Assembly (NCBI RefSeq): GCF_016861975.1
Contig: NZ_BOMB01000056.1
Span: forward strand, 1 to 40,744
Origin: Actinocatenispora rupis
GTDB taxonomy: Bacteria > Actinomycetota > Actinomycetes > Mycobacteriales > Micromonosporaceae
Length of the DNA stretch: 40,744 bases
Direction: 5' to 3'
Shown: positions 32,772-40,744 of the stretch, piece after piece
Position numbering within the stretch: position 1 is the stretch's first letter
Layout of the letters: each line of letters starts with the position of its first letter
The notes under the pieces: model-generated
Databases searched by the model: none
Told to the model about the DNA's origin: nothing
What the model saw: the letters and a program-made list of their open reading frames with translations, nothing else
Program-made: the position numbers and the translations under genes

Positions 32772-33698
32772 TCAGCCGACCGTGTCGAGCTGCTTCTCGA
32801 TCCAGTCGAAGATGCCGGCGTGGCCCTCGGCCGCGGGCTCCTCGCCGAAGATGGCGAGGAACCCGGGCACCGGGTTGACCTCCAGGATCTGGTACCCGTC
32901 GGCGGTGGGCAGGATGTCCAGCCCGGTCCACGTCAGGCCCTGGTGCCGCGTCGCCCGGATCGACAGGTCGATCAGCTCGGCGGGGGCGTCGTACCGCTCG
33001 AAGCTCGCGCCCTCCAGCGTCTTGCACCGCCAGTTGCCCGCGGCGGGCAGCTTGAGCATGTTGATCGGCGTGACCTCGCCGCACACCGTGATCCGCAGCT
33101 CGCCGTACTGGGTGGGGTAGAACGGTTGGCAGAACAGGGTTCCGTGCCGTGCGAGCTGACTGTCCACGATGGACCGGTCGGCGTCCAGGTCGGTGACCCG
33201 CTCGACGTCGATGCCGCGCAACCCGTACGACGGCTTGAGGATGATGTCGCCCCAGTCGGCCAGCGCCTCCGCGGTTTCGGCGACAGTGCTCACCGAACGG
33301 AACGGCGGCACCGGGAACCCGCCGTCGGCGAGCCGTTGCGCCATCAGGAACTTGCTCATCCCGCAGAGCCAGTCGTCCACCGGGTCGAACAGCCGCGGCC
33401 CGAGTACGGTGCCGAGCATGGTCAGCCGTTCGACCCGGTCGCGCCACAGTCCGGCGGTGGCGGCCAGGTCCTCCTGCCACACGTCGCCCATCAGGTTCGC
33501 CCGCGAGATGACGGCGTCGTAGCTGTTCGCGTCGACGCCGTTCGCGAGTACCGTCGCGGGGCCGTTGTCCCGCCGGTACTCGATCTCCTCCAGGGTGAAC
33601 CCGGACATCTGGTGACCGCGCCGCTTCCCGTACTCCAGCAGCGCGAGCGCGTCCGCGTCGATGCCGCTGTGGTCCCACAGCAGGATGCCGACCTTCAC
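32772..33698 (-). CDS. ATP-grasp ligase (RimK-like) of the encapsulin cluster
   Basis: A 308-residue ATP-grasp enzyme. The N-terminal part reads KVGILLWDHSGIDADALALLEYGKRRGH. The first ATP-grasp strand is WGDIILKPSYGLRGIDVERV. The metal and nucleotide ligands are in TWTGLDILPTADGYQILEVNPVPGFLAIF (the ExNxxPG motif). Such ligases form amide bonds between a carboxylate and an amino group through an acyl phosphate. The GTG start overlaps the stop of the shell-protein gene (GTGA, 33695-33698), so the two are made together. It probably joins two building blocks of the cluster product, one of which may be activated or aminated by the neighbouring enzymes. Confidence 0.85.
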   Translation of the reverse strand: MKVGILLWDHSGIDADALALLEYGKRRGHQMSGFTLEEIEYRRDNGPATVLANGVDANSYDAVISRANLMGDVWQEDLAATAGLWRDRVERLTMLGTVLGPRLFDPVDDWLCGMSKFLMAQRLADGGFPVPPFRSVSTVAETAEALADWGDIILKPSYGLRGIDVERVTDLDADRSIVDSQLARHGTLFCQPFYPTQYGELRITVCGEVTPINMLKLPAAGNWRCKTLEGASFERYDAPAELIDLSIRATRHQGLTWTGLDILPTADGYQILEVNPVPGFLAIFGEEPAAEGHAGIFDWIEKQLDTVG

Positions 33699-34615
33699 GA
33701 CGGCACCACCGCCTCGCCCGCCGGCTCGACCTCGATGGCCGGTGGCACCGTCTCCGGCGCGAGTACGAGCAGGGCGAAGTGCTGCGGCAGGTGCACCGCG
33801 AGCCCGATCCGGCCCCCCGCCTCGATCTCCGCCAGATCCCCGTCGGTACGCAGGGTCAGAGTGCCGCCGGCGCCGCCGTCCAGCAGCGTGACGCCGGCGC
33901 GGAAGTCGCCCAGCAGTACCTGGTCGGGCGCGATCATCCGGGTCCGGGTGATGCGTAGGCCGGCAGCGTCCACAGTGGGCAGTGCGCCGAGCCCGACCAG
34001 CCGCCAGTACGTGCGGGGGTGCATGACCAGCGCGTCGCACGAACCGCCCTGGTCCTCGACGTCGGCCGCGGCGGCCATGATGCTGTCGAGCAGGTCGCCG
34101 CCGCCGCGCAACCGGCGCAGTCCCGGCAGCCGCAGCAGACCGGTGATCGCCCCGTCCGGGCTGCCGTGCAGCAGCACGTCGTTCTCGACGGTGCACAGCC
34201 GGACGATGACGCGGTGGTCGACGAACCGGGCCAGCAGCGCGGGATCCCGGCAGATCTGCGCCGGCACCGGCACCCGTACGCGGACCTCGGTGAGCGCGGC
34301 CTTGACCGCCGTGGGCCGCTGGTGCGCCTCGGGCGTCGCGGCGTACTCGGTGTCCCGGGTGACCGGGTGCGACGCGGCCGGCAGCTCCGCGACGAAGCAG
34401 ACCGACTCGTCGGCGATCGTCGCCGCCTTCAGCAGGTCCCGTACCGGCGGGCGGGGTCGCGTTGCGGCGAGCGGGAAGTGCCGCGCGATCGCCCCGCGTA
34501 CGACGACGGAGGCCGTGCCGCCGGGGGACCGGCAGGCCGCCACGGCCAGCTCCTCGCCGGGTGTCCGGCTGGTCAGTTCGGGATCGTCGACGAGGTAGCG
34601 CAACGGTACCCCCAT
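33695..34615 (-). CDS. HK97-fold shell protein, probable natural-product (Family 3-type) encapsulin
   Basis: A 306-residue protein with the order of elements of an HK97-type capsid protein. It has an N-arm and E-loop-like region (DESVCFVAELPAASHPVTRDTEYA), then a P-domain strand AALTEVRVRVPVPAQICRD. The spine segment VENDVLLHGSPDGAITGLLRLPG corresponds to [20 protein letters not shown] of Thermotoga encapsulin. The A-domain is DLLDSIMAAAADVEDQGGSCDALVMHPRTYWRL, then MIAPDQVLLGDFRAGVTLLD and a C-terminal strand. No protease, portal or tail gene is near, so a prophage is unlikely. The neighbours are biosynthetic, as recalled for Family 3 encapsulins. It is the first gene of the leftward operon. 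The ribosome binding site is weak. Confidence 0.75.
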   Translation of the reverse strand: MGVPLRYLVDDPELTSRTPGEELAVAACRSPGGTASVVVRGAIARHFPLAATRPRPPVRDLLKAATIADESVCFVAELPAASHPVTRDTEYAATPEAHQRPTAVKAALTEVRVRVPVPAQICRDPALLARFVDHRVIVRLCTVENDVLLHGSPDGAITGLLRLPGLRRLRGGGDLLDSIMAAAADVEDQGGSCDALVMHPRTYWRLVGLGALPTVDAAGLRITRTRMIAPDQVLLGDFRAGVTLLDGGAGGTLTLRTDGDLAEIEAGGRIGLAVHLPQHFALLVLAPETVPPAIEVEPAGEAVVPS

Positions 34616-35034
34616 CCGGGCGGCAAGGGCGGAAAGCCTTGCGTGTCAAGGCATGCGGAGCCGGCGGCGGTGGTAGGGGGCGAGGGGATCCGGGTGGAGC
34701 GGGGCCGCCGCCGGCTCGATTCGACACCCTAGAGCACGGTCCGAATGATGGGAAGCGTCGCGACGGAGTCAGTTCGGCTGGCAAGTCGGATACACCCGGC
34801 AGGGTTAACGAATTCAATTCGGTCGATGCCCGCCCGGTGAAGGATATCTTCGCTGCTCAGTCGGGTACTGGAGCCGGTGCGGATTCGTTGCCGGCAGGGG
34901 AGTCCGCCGCGACCGGGGTTGCCAACGACGGCGCGCTGATGTCCCATGTGCATGCCCGGCATGTCGTATGCACCGGTGCCAATCCGGAATGGCACGGCAC
35001 TGACGCCTGCCACCGGTCGGGAGAGGAGCCGCCG
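34616..35034. promoter_or_regulatory. Divergent control region of the encapsulin cluster
   Basis: This 419-bp gap must hold both cluster promoters. Seen in it: a TTGACA-like box on the minus strand within a dyad GCCTTG-CGTGT-CAAGGC (34636-34652) close to the shell-protein start; and a perfect 13-base palindrome CGAATT-C-AATTCG (34809-34821) in the most A+T-rich part. A frame upstream of the aminotransferase is open but has no ribosome binding site, so I do not call a gene. Confidence 0.5.
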
Positions 35035-36288
35035 ATGGTCGCCCGGATCCGGCACGTCACGCTGGCGATCGACGGCGGCACACCGGTCCGCGAGACCCGG
35101 TGGCCCGCGTACGACAACGGCGACGCGTACGTGGCCGACGAGGACATCGCCGCCGCGGTCGCCGCGCTGCGCAGCCGCCGCTACTTCCGCTACGACTCCC
35201 GCCCGCACGAGGCGACAGAGACCGGCGCCCTGGAAGCCGCGCTCTGCCGGTACTTCGGCGCCGGGCACGCGCTCGGCTGCGCCAGCGGTACCACGGCGTT
35301 GGCGTTGGGGTTGCTGGCGTTGGACCTGCCGCCGCAGTCCGACGTGCTGTGCCCGGCCTTCACGTTCGCCGCGACACCCAGCGCGATCGTGCTCGCCGGA
35401 CACCGCCCGGTCGTGGTCGAGTGCGACGACGACCTGCAGTTCGACCTCACCGACCTGCGGAACAGGGTGGCGGCCGGGGCGCGCGCGATCGTGGTGGTGC
35501 ACATGCGCGGGTTCGCCGCCGACATGCCGGCGGTCCTCGCGATCGCCGACGAGTTCGGCGTACCGGTCGTCGAGGACGCGGTACCGGCGCTCGGCGTACG
35601 GCTGCACGGGCGGGCGCTCGGCACGTGGGGCCGGGTCGGCGCCTTCTCCACCCAGTCCGACAAGGCGTTGAACACCGGCGAGGGCGGCTTCCTGCTGACC
35701 GACGACCCCACCCTGTACGCCCGCGCCCTGGTCTGCTCCGGCGCGTACGAGTCGCGGATGGCGCGGCACTTCGTCGACCCGCCGGACCTGGACGACCTGT
35801 CGTTGCCGCTGTTCAGCTGGCGGATGGACGAGATCCGCGCGGCGCTGGCGCGGGCCCAGCTGACCCGGCTGCCCGGCCGGCTGGAGGCGCACCGCCGCAA
35901 CTACGAGCGGATCGCCGCGGCCCTCGCCGACCAACCGGACGTCACCGTACGGCGGCCGGTCGCGCCCGGCGCGTACCTCGGGGAGGCGCTGCTGTTGCAG
36001 CTGCCGGACGCGGCCGCGGCGTGCTGGTTCTCCCGGGCGCTGCGGGCCGAGGGCATCGGCGTGCGCGCGTTCGGCGACCCGGACGACGTCAACGTCCGCG
36101 CGTTCTGGAACTGGCGGTTCCTGTTCCCGGACCGGGCGGCCGTCCGGGCGGCGTACCCGGCGAGTACGGCGGCGGTGGGGCGGACCGTGGACATCCCGCT
36201 GTCGGCGAACCTGACCGAGCACGACTGCACGCAGCTGGTCGCCGCCGTCGGCAAGGTCGCCGCCGCGCTGCCGGGCCGGTACCGGTGA
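35035..36288 (+). CDS. DegT/DnrJ/EryC1/StrS-type PLP aminotransferase
   Basis: A 417-residue fold-type I aminotransferase of the sugar/cyclitol group. PLP contacts include ASGTTALALGLLAL (phosphate loop, about 83-96), PAFTFAATPSAIVLAG and VVEDAVPALG (Asp181 to the pyridine N). The Schiff-base Lys is Lys210 in FSTQSDKALNTGEGGFLL. Family members transaminate keto-sugars, inosose-like cyclitols or similar ketones, as in 3-amino-5-hydroxybenzoate and aminocyclitol pathways. It therefore probably supplies the amine of the cluster product. GAGAGGAGC supports the ATG. Its stop overlaps the sulfotransferase start (GTGA). It is the first gene of the rightward operon. Confidence 0.9.
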   Translation: MVARIRHVTLAIDGGTPVRETRWPAYDNGDAYVADEDIAAAVAALRSRRYFRYDSRPHEATETGALEAALCRYFGAGHALGCASGTTALALGLLALDLPPQSDVLCPAFTFAATPSAIVLAGHRPVVVECDDDLQFDLTDLRNRVAAGARAIVVVHMRGFAADMPAVLAIADEFGVPVVEDAVPALGVRLHGRALGTWGRVGAFSTQSDKALNTGEGGFLLTDDPTLYARALVCSGAYESRMARHFVDPPDLDDLSLPLFSWRMDEIRAALARAQLTRLPGRLEAHRRNYERIAAALADQPDVTVRRPVAPGAYLGEALLLQLPDAAAACWFSRALRAEGIGVRAFGDPDDVNVRAFWNWRFLFPDRAAVRAAYPASTAAVGRTVDIPLSANLTEHDCTQLVAAVGKVAAALPGRYR

Positions 36289-37220
36289 GCGACCGGCCCG
36301 TCGTCGTCTACCTGACCGGCTGGTGCCGTAGCGGGACCACCCTGATCGGGAACCTGATCGGGGAACTGCCCGGCGCGGTGCACGTCGGCGAGCTGCGGTA
36401 CCTGTGGCGGCACGGCGTACTGGGCGACGGCACCAACGACACGTGCGGCTGCGGTACCCGGGTCGCCGACTGCCCACTGTGGTCGGCCGTACTGCGGCGG
36501 CTCGGTGCCCCGGACGGCGTGCCGGACCTGCTGGCCCGCCAGGAGCGGCTGCTGCGGACCCGGCACGTCGGCGCCCGGCTCGCCGCCGGCCCGGACACCA
36601 CCGCGGCCCGCGCCGACCTGGAACGGCTCTACGACGCCATCGCGGCCGAGTCGGGCGCCCGCATCATCGTGGACAGCGGCAAGTACCCGGCCGAGGCGGC
36701 GGCGCTGTGCGGCAGCGACCGGGTCACCCCGTACGTGCTGCACGTGCTGCGCGACCCGCGCGCGATCGCCGAGTCGTGGCGCCGGCCCAAGAGCTACATC
36801 CCGGCCATGCCCGCCTGGCGCAGCACCGCGTACTGGGTGGCGTTCCAGCAGGCGTCGGCGCGGGTCGGCCGGGCGTACCCGGACCGGTACCGGCGGCTGC
36901 GGTACGAGGACTTCGCCGCCGCTCCCGCCGACACGCTCGGCGCGGTCCTCGCCGACTGGGGACTGGCCGCCGCGGCACCGGTCACCGCCGACGGCACCGC
37001 CGTACTGTCGCCCAACCACACCGTCACCGGCAACCCGGACCGGCTGCGTACCGGGCCGGTCGTCATCCGGCCCGACGAGCGCTGGCGCACGACCGCGCCG
37101 CGCGCCACCCGGTACGTCGCGGGCCTGATCGCCGCACCATGGCTGCACCGCTACGGCTACCGCCTCACCGGCGGCGGGCCGACCGCCCGGCGCGACACCG
37201 ACGCGCCGGTACCGCGGTGA
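36285..37220 (+). CDS. PAPS-dependent sulfotransferase
   Basis: A 311-residue sulfotransferase of the Sulfotransfer_3 type. The 5'-phosphosulfate loop is GWCRSGTTLIGNL at about 12-24. The 3'-phosphate site is LHVLRDPRAIAESWRRPKSY, and RYEDFAAAPADTL follows. The CGCGTRVADCPLW string is a Cys signature common in bacterial members. The GTG start is coupled to the aminotransferase stop. It should move sulfate from PAPS to a hydroxyl or amine of the cluster intermediate, giving a charged product that needs the dedicated exporter. Sulfotransferases are, as I recall, a recurrent member of Family 3 encapsulin clusters. Confidence 0.9.
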   Translation: MSDRPVVVYLTGWCRSGTTLIGNLIGELPGAVHVGELRYLWRHGVLGDGTNDTCGCGTRVADCPLWSAVLRRLGAPDGVPDLLARQERLLRTRHVGARLAAGPDTTAARADLERLYDAIAAESGARIIVDSGKYPAEAAALCGSDRVTPYVLHVLRDPRAIAESWRRPKSYIPAMPAWRSTAYWVAFQQASARVGRAYPDRYRRLRYEDFAAAPADTLGAVLADWGLAAAAPVTADGTAVLSPNHTVTGNPDRLRTGPVVIRPDERWRTTAPRATRYVAGLIAAPWLHRYGYRLTGGGPTARRDTDAPVPR

Positions 37221-37244
37221 GCGCACGTCGAGAGGAGCACGCTG

Positions 37245-38039
37245 GTGGATCTCGGTATCGCCGGGCGGGTGGCGCTGGTGTCCGGCGCGACCAGCGGACT
37301 CGGCCGCGCCGTCGCGGTCGCGCTGGCCGCGGAGGGCGCCCGGGTGGCGATCTGCGGCCGGGACGAGCACCGGCTCGCCGCCGCGGCGGCGCGGGTGACC
37401 GACGCCGCCGCGGCGTACCGGGCGGGTGACGCGCCGGAGCGCGGCTGCGTCCGGGCCGACCGCGTCGACCTGCGCGACCACGACGCGGTACGAGGCTGGA
37501 TCGACGCGGTGGCAACCGATCTCGGCGGTCCCGACATCGTCGTCAGCAACGCGGGTGGGCCGCCCGCAGGCCCGGTCACGGCGTTCGACCTCGCCGCGTA
37601 CCGGGACGCCGTGGAACTCTGCCTGCTCGCGCACATCGGGTTCGTGCAGGCGGCGCTGCCGCGGATGCGGGCCGCGGGCTGGGGCCGGATCCTGCTCGTC
37701 GCCTCCGAGACGGTCCGCCAACCCCGCCCCCAGTACGGGCTGTCCAACACCGTACGGCCCGGCCTCGTCGGGTACGCGAAGTCGCTCGTACCGGAGATCG
37801 CGCCGGACGGTGTGACGATCAACGTGCTCGCCCCCGGGTACCACCGGACGCCGGCGCTGACCGGGCAGTTCGACGATCCGGACGCGGGCCTGGCGCGGAT
37901 CGCCGCCGGCATCCCGGTCGGCCGGATCGGCGACCCCGACGACTTCGCCGCCACCGCCGCGTTCCTGGCCAGCGAGCGGGCCGGCTTCATCACCGGCAGT
38001 ACGGTGCTGGTCGACGGCGGCGCCACCCAGGGCTGGTGA
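37245..38039 (+). CDS. SDR-family oxidoreductase of the encapsulin cluster
   Basis: A 264-residue Rossmann-fold SDR. The NAD(P) loop SGATSGLG lies at 13-20, with ICGRDEHRL after strand 2 suggesting NADP(H). The NAG motif is VVSNAGGPP, and the C-terminal part TINVLAPGYHRTPA and GSTVLVDGGATQ is canonical. The catalytic segment reads ASETVRQPRPQYGLSNTVRPGLVGYAKSL: Ser and Tyr are present, but the usual YxxxK is YGLSN, with Asn for Lys. This is typical of a large SDR subgroup with LSN..R..VVG.AK. The start is GTG after GAGAGGAG, 24 bp behind the sulfotransferase. It likely oxidises or reduces a hydroxyl/keto group that feeds the aminotransferase. Confidence 0.88.
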   Translation: MDLGIAGRVALVSGATSGLGRAVAVALAAEGARVAICGRDEHRLAAAAARVTDAAAAYRAGDAPERGCVRADRVDLRDHDAVRGWIDAVATDLGGPDIVVSNAGGPPAGPVTAFDLAAYRDAVELCLLAHIGFVQAALPRMRAAGWGRILLVASETVRQPRPQYGLSNTVRPGLVGYAKSLVPEIAPDGVTINVLAPGYHRTPALTGQFDDPDAGLARIAAGIPVGRIGDPDDFAATAAFLASERAGFITGSTVLVDGGATQGW

Positions 38040-38046
38040 CGCGCGC

Positions 38047-38830
38047 TCAGCCGCGCAGCAGCGCGTCCGCGACCGCCCCGTACCGGCCGGCCTCGCCGTC
38101 GTCCGCGCCGTCCGGGCCGCAGTGCGCGACGAGCCGGAACACCAGCGCGCGCAGCAGGTACTGCCGCCAGTCCGGATCGCCGCGGTACGGCACGTCGGGC
38201 GCGCCGTACCAGAGGAGGGCGTCGACGGCGACGATCGCGTCGGCGTAGCGCGGGCCGCCAGTACGGGGAGAGGTCGATGACGGCGGGCGGCAGGCCGGGG
38301 GCGGCCAGCACGTTGCCGCTCAGGTCGCCGTGCACCAGCTGTCCCGCCCCGCCCACCGGCCGGTACGCGTCGCGCAGCCGCGCCAGGATCCCCGCGTACG
38401 CCGCCGGCACCGGGAACGAACGCCCGCCCCACGCGACCCGGTCCGCGACCGCCCACCGGTGCGTACGCCGGGCGAGGAAGTCGGGGCGGTCGAGTCCACG
38501 CAGCGCACCGTGGAAGGCGCTGGACACCCGCAGCAGCATCGACACGTCCGTGCACGCGACCCCCGGCACGTGCGCGGTGGCGCGCCACCCGTCGACCACG
38601 TACCGGCCGTCGGTGGCGCGCGCCGGCGCGGGCACCCGGACGGCCGCGCCCGGCGGGAACCGCGCCGCGACCCGCGCGGTCCAGGCGATCTCGGCCGCGC
38701 CGGCGTCCGCCGGCTTGAACACCAGCCCGCCGATCCGCACGCTCGTGCCCTGACCACCGGGCAGCGGCTCCGGCGCCCCACTTACCCCGAACGCGCGCCG
38801 GACGGCGGCTCCCGGCAGCGGCCCGGTCAC
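38047..38830 (-). pseudogene. TIGR02569-like aminoglycoside-phosphotransferase-type kinase, frameshifted
   Basis: The frame from the GTG at 38830 (coupled to the response-regulator stop) encodes an APH-like kinase: VRIGGLVFKPADAGAAEIAWTARVAARF (ATP-binding Lys), RVPAPARATDGRYVVDGWRATAHVPG, and the catalytic LVHGDLSGNVLAAPGLPPAVIDLSPYWRP. Near 38247-38252 the frame must shift by one base to continue with YADAIVAVDALLWYGAP..YLLRALVFRLVAH and end at 38047. Without the shift, the text becomes Arg-rich nonsense through the convergent SDR gene. The catalytic residues lie before the shift. A sequencing slip in a G+C run or a true inactivation are both possible. The substrate of this actinobacterial family is unknown. 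Confidence 0.75.
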
Positions 38831-39453
38831 GGCAGCAGGCCCCGCTGGTACGCGGCGGCCACCGCCGACGCCCGGTCCCGTACGCCGAGCTTGGTGTAGA
38901 TGTGCAGCAGGTGCGTCTTGATCGTCGTCTCGCTGACCAGCAGCTGCCGCGCGGCGGACTGGTTGGTGGCGCCGTCGGCGACCAGCCGCAACACGTCCAG
39001 CTCCCGCGGGCTGAGGGTCTCCGGCCGCGGCGCGCCGACCAGCCCGATCAGGGTGCTGGCGACCGACGGTGCGAGCATCGCCCGCCCCTCGTACGCGGCG
39101 CGCACGGCGCGTACCAGCTCGTCACGCGGCGCGTCCTTCAGCAGGTACCCGGTGGCGCCGGCGTTGACGGCGGGCAGCACGTCGCGGTCCGTGCCGTACG
39201 TGGTGAGGACCAGGACGCGGGCCGGATGCCCCAGCTCGTGCAGCGCCGTGATGGCCTCCACGCCGCCCATCCCCGGCATCCGCAGGTCCATCAGGATCAC
39301 GTCGGGGTCGAGCACCCGGGCCAGCCGTACCGCCTCGGCGCCGTCGCCGGCCTCACCGACCACCTCGAACTCGGGGTCGTGCGCGAACACCCCGCGCAGC
39401 CCGTCGCGCATGATCGGGTGGTCGTCCACGATCAGCAGCCGGATCGCCGTCAC
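38827..39453 (-). CDS. NarL/LuxR-type response regulator
   Basis: A 208-residue response regulator. The receiver domain (1-120) has the acidic pair Asp10-Asp11, phosphoacceptor Asp56 in DVILMDLRMPG, Thr in VLTTYG and Lys in YLLKDAP. The LuxR-type helix-turn-helix (about 140-205) reads LSPRELDVLRLVADGATNQSAARQLLVSETTIKTHLLHIYTKLGVRDR. The GTG start overlaps the histidine-kinase stop (GTGA), and its own stop overlaps the start of the phosphotransferase gene. This fixes a three-gene operon. Targets are not visible; the nearby encapsulin cluster is a candidate. Confidence 0.93.
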   Translation of the reverse strand: MTAIRLLIVDDHPIMRDGLRGVFAHDPEFEVVGEAGDGAEAVRLARVLDPDVILMDLRMPGMGGVEAITALHELGHPARVLVLTTYGTDRDVLPAVNAGATGYLLKDAPRDELVRAVRAAYEGRAMLAPSVASTLIGLVGAPRPETLSPRELDVLRLVADGATNQSAARQLLVSETTIKTHLLHIYTKLGVRDRASAVAAAYQRGLLP

Positions 39454-40700
39454 GAAGCCACCTCCGCCCGCGGTACGTCCAGCGGCACGCTCGCGTTCAC
39501 GGTGCTGCCGTACCCGGGGGCGGACTCGACGGTCAGCGCGCCGCCGATGCGGGTGAGCCGGTGCCGCATCCCGGCCAGCCCGTACCCGTCGGCGCGGTCG
39601 ACCGGGTCGAACCCGACGCCGTCGTCAACCACGTCGAGCAGCAGCGTGTCGTCCAGGTACGTGAGGGTCAGCCGCACGGCGTGGGCGCGCGCGTGCCGGG
39701 CGACGTTGGTCAGCGCCTCCTGCGCCACCCGGAACAGGGTCGCCTCGACGTCGGCGTGCGTGCGCACCGGCGTACCGGTGGTCTCGACCTCGGCGGTCAC
39801 CCCGGACCCCGCCGACCAGGTACCGGCCAGCGACTCCAGCGCCTCCGGCAGGCTCTGCGCCTCCAGCTGTTCGGGCCGCAGCGCCCGTACCGACCGGCGC
39901 GCCTCGGTGAGGCTGTCCCGCGCCAACGTACGTGCCTGGGTGAGGTGGCGTGACCACTCGCCCGGCTGCCCGCTGCTGTGCTCGGCCGCCTCCAGCTGGG
40001 TGACGATGCCGGCGAGCCCCTGCGCCAGCGTGTCGTGGATCTCGCCGGCGAGCCGCTGCCGTTCCTCGACCACACCGGCCTCCCGGGCCTGAGCGAGCAC
40101 GGTCGCCTGCAGGTCGGCGTTCTCGGCCATGGACGCGGCGAGCCGGCGGTTCGCCTCGGCCAGTTCGGCGATCATCCGGCCCCGCTCCTGGTTCTGTTCC
40201 ACCGCGCGGCCGGTGATGGTCGCCGAGTTGAGCACCAGGGCCAGCAGGACGACCGCGACCACCACGTACGTGAAGGTCTGGCCGGCGTTCCTGCCGGGGT
40301 ACCCGGACAGCGACGCCGACACGACCAGCGCGGTGGCCGCGAACCCGGCCGTACGCCAGCGCGGACCCAGCCCGTACGCGAACAGGAAGCCGGTGTAGGC
40401 GAACACCCCGAACGAGCGGTCGATCCAGACGAGCACCGCGCACAGGGCGACGTGCCCGGCGAACACGACGGGCAGCAGCCGCGGCGGCGGGTTCCCGCGG
40501 AACCGCACCGTCACCACGGTCCACCAGACGAACGACACCGCGACCAGCGGCACCCCGACGTACAGCCGGGTCCAGGCGGGGGACTGGTCGTCCGGCAGGG
40601 CGAAGCCGGTCACCGCGGACAGGGTCAGCAGCGGCAGCGGCAGGATCCGGCGCATCCGGTCCAGCCGGGCCTGCCACGGGTCGACGATCGTCGCGCTCAC
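39450..40700 (-). CDS. DesK/NarX-type sensor histidine kinase
   Basis: A 416-residue membrane kinase. Five to six hydrophobic segments fill about residues 20-165, without a large extracellular sensor. A coiled coil (170-210) leads to the HisKA_3 dimerisation box EERQRLAGEIHDTLAQGLAGI with phospho-acceptor His222. The HATPase domain follows: N-box EALTNVARHARAH, G1 DDGVGFDP and G2 GYGLAGMRHRL. The likely start is the GTG at 40700, which gives the usual short cytoplasmic N-terminus; another GTG at 40736 is near the window end. With the coupled response regulator it forms a cell-envelope or membrane-state sensing pair. Confidence 0.92.
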   Translation of the reverse strand: MSATIVDPWQARLDRMRRILPLPLLTLSAVTGFALPDDQSPAWTRLYVGVPLVAVSFVWWTVVTVRFRGNPPPRLLPVVFAGHVALCAVLVWIDRSFGVFAYTGFLFAYGLGPRWRTAGFAATALVVSASLSGYPGRNAGQTFTYVVVAVVLLALVLNSATITGRAVEQNQERGRMIAELAEANRRLAASMAENADLQATVLAQAREAGVVEERQRLAGEIHDTLAQGLAGIVTQLEAAEHSSGQPGEWSRHLTQARTLARDSLTEARRSVRALRPEQLEAQSLPEALESLAGTWSAGSGVTAEVETTGTPVRTHADVEATLFRVAQEALTNVARHARAHAVRLTLTYLDDTLLLDVVDDGVGFDPVDRADGYGLAGMRHRLTRIGGALTVESAPGYGSTVNASVPLDVPRAEVAS

Positions 40701-40744
40701 GGCACCGATCGTGTCACCCCCCGGCCGCCGGCGCACCGCTCTTA

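Noticed and set aside
33695-34615. Prophage capsid gene
   Set aside because: No portal, terminase, protease, tail or integrase genes nearby, and tight coupling to biosynthetic genes; encapsulin fits better.
34924-35034. Possible small peptide rich in His and Cys just before the aminotransferase
   Set aside because: In frame with the aminotransferase but without its own ribosome binding site or stop; the GAGAGGAGC site marks the ATG at 35035 as the real start.
34729-36477. Minus-strand open frame of about 580 codons opposite the aminotransferase
   Set aside because: Arg/Val/Gln-rich with no domain; the plus-strand aminotransferase has full motif support.

Overview
The window is very G+C-rich, uses GTG starts and GTGA/ATGA stop-start overlaps freely, and carries actinomycete families throughout: a SARP/AfsR-type regulator, GlxA-like and TetR regulators, a TIGR02569-like kinase and a DesK-type two-component pair. 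A filamentous actinomycete, perhaps Micromonosporaceae, is the best guess; this is inference from gene content and composition.

Layout. 1-3.7 kb is a decaying accessory edge: the C-terminal part of an IS481-type transposase, an LPXTG-type surface protein, a hydrolase remnant and a GNAT acetyltransferase. 3.7-9 kb holds hemerythrin, DUF4267 and DUF2871 genes divergent from a 1104-residue SARP-AAA-TPR regulator. 9.3-15.6 kb is a run of divergent regulator/target pairs: YdeI-like with TetR, a decarboxylase-lactonase fusion with LysR, and an avidin-like protein with a GlxA-type regulator. It also holds an SRPBCC gene broken by an in-frame TGA.

16.0-18.5 kb is a visibly lower-G+C island. A small helical protein ends in a RHIM-like amyloid motif and is translationally coupled to a P-loop NTPase that starts with a matching motif. 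This is the architecture of bacterial amyloid-signalling (NLR-like) immunity or cell-death systems. Near-identical ~68-bp direct repeats lie on either side.

18.6-29.2 kb is mixed accessory DNA: gene remnants, a hydrolase with an Asp nucleophile, two SDRs (one a pseudogene), a second LPXTG protein, a lone ATP-grasp enzyme, a broken membrane-TPR gene, an alternative-oxidase-like diiron protein, a secreted sialidase-like protein, a VOC protein and a methyltransferase whose upstream region carries a 29-bp perfect palindrome.

29.6-38.0 kb is a compact biosynthetic cluster built around an HK97-fold capsid-like protein, best read as a natural-product (Family 3-type) encapsulin. One operon runs leftward: shell protein, ATP-grasp ligase, AMP-ligase, MFS exporter. 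The other runs rightward: DegT aminotransferase, sulfotransferase, SDR. The likely product is a small amidated and sulfated amino compound, made in or near a protein shell and exported. 38.0-40.7 kb is a histidine kinase, a response regulator and a frameshifted phosphotransferase gene in one leftward operon.

The two most interesting systems are the amyloid-motif NTPase pair and the encapsulin cluster.
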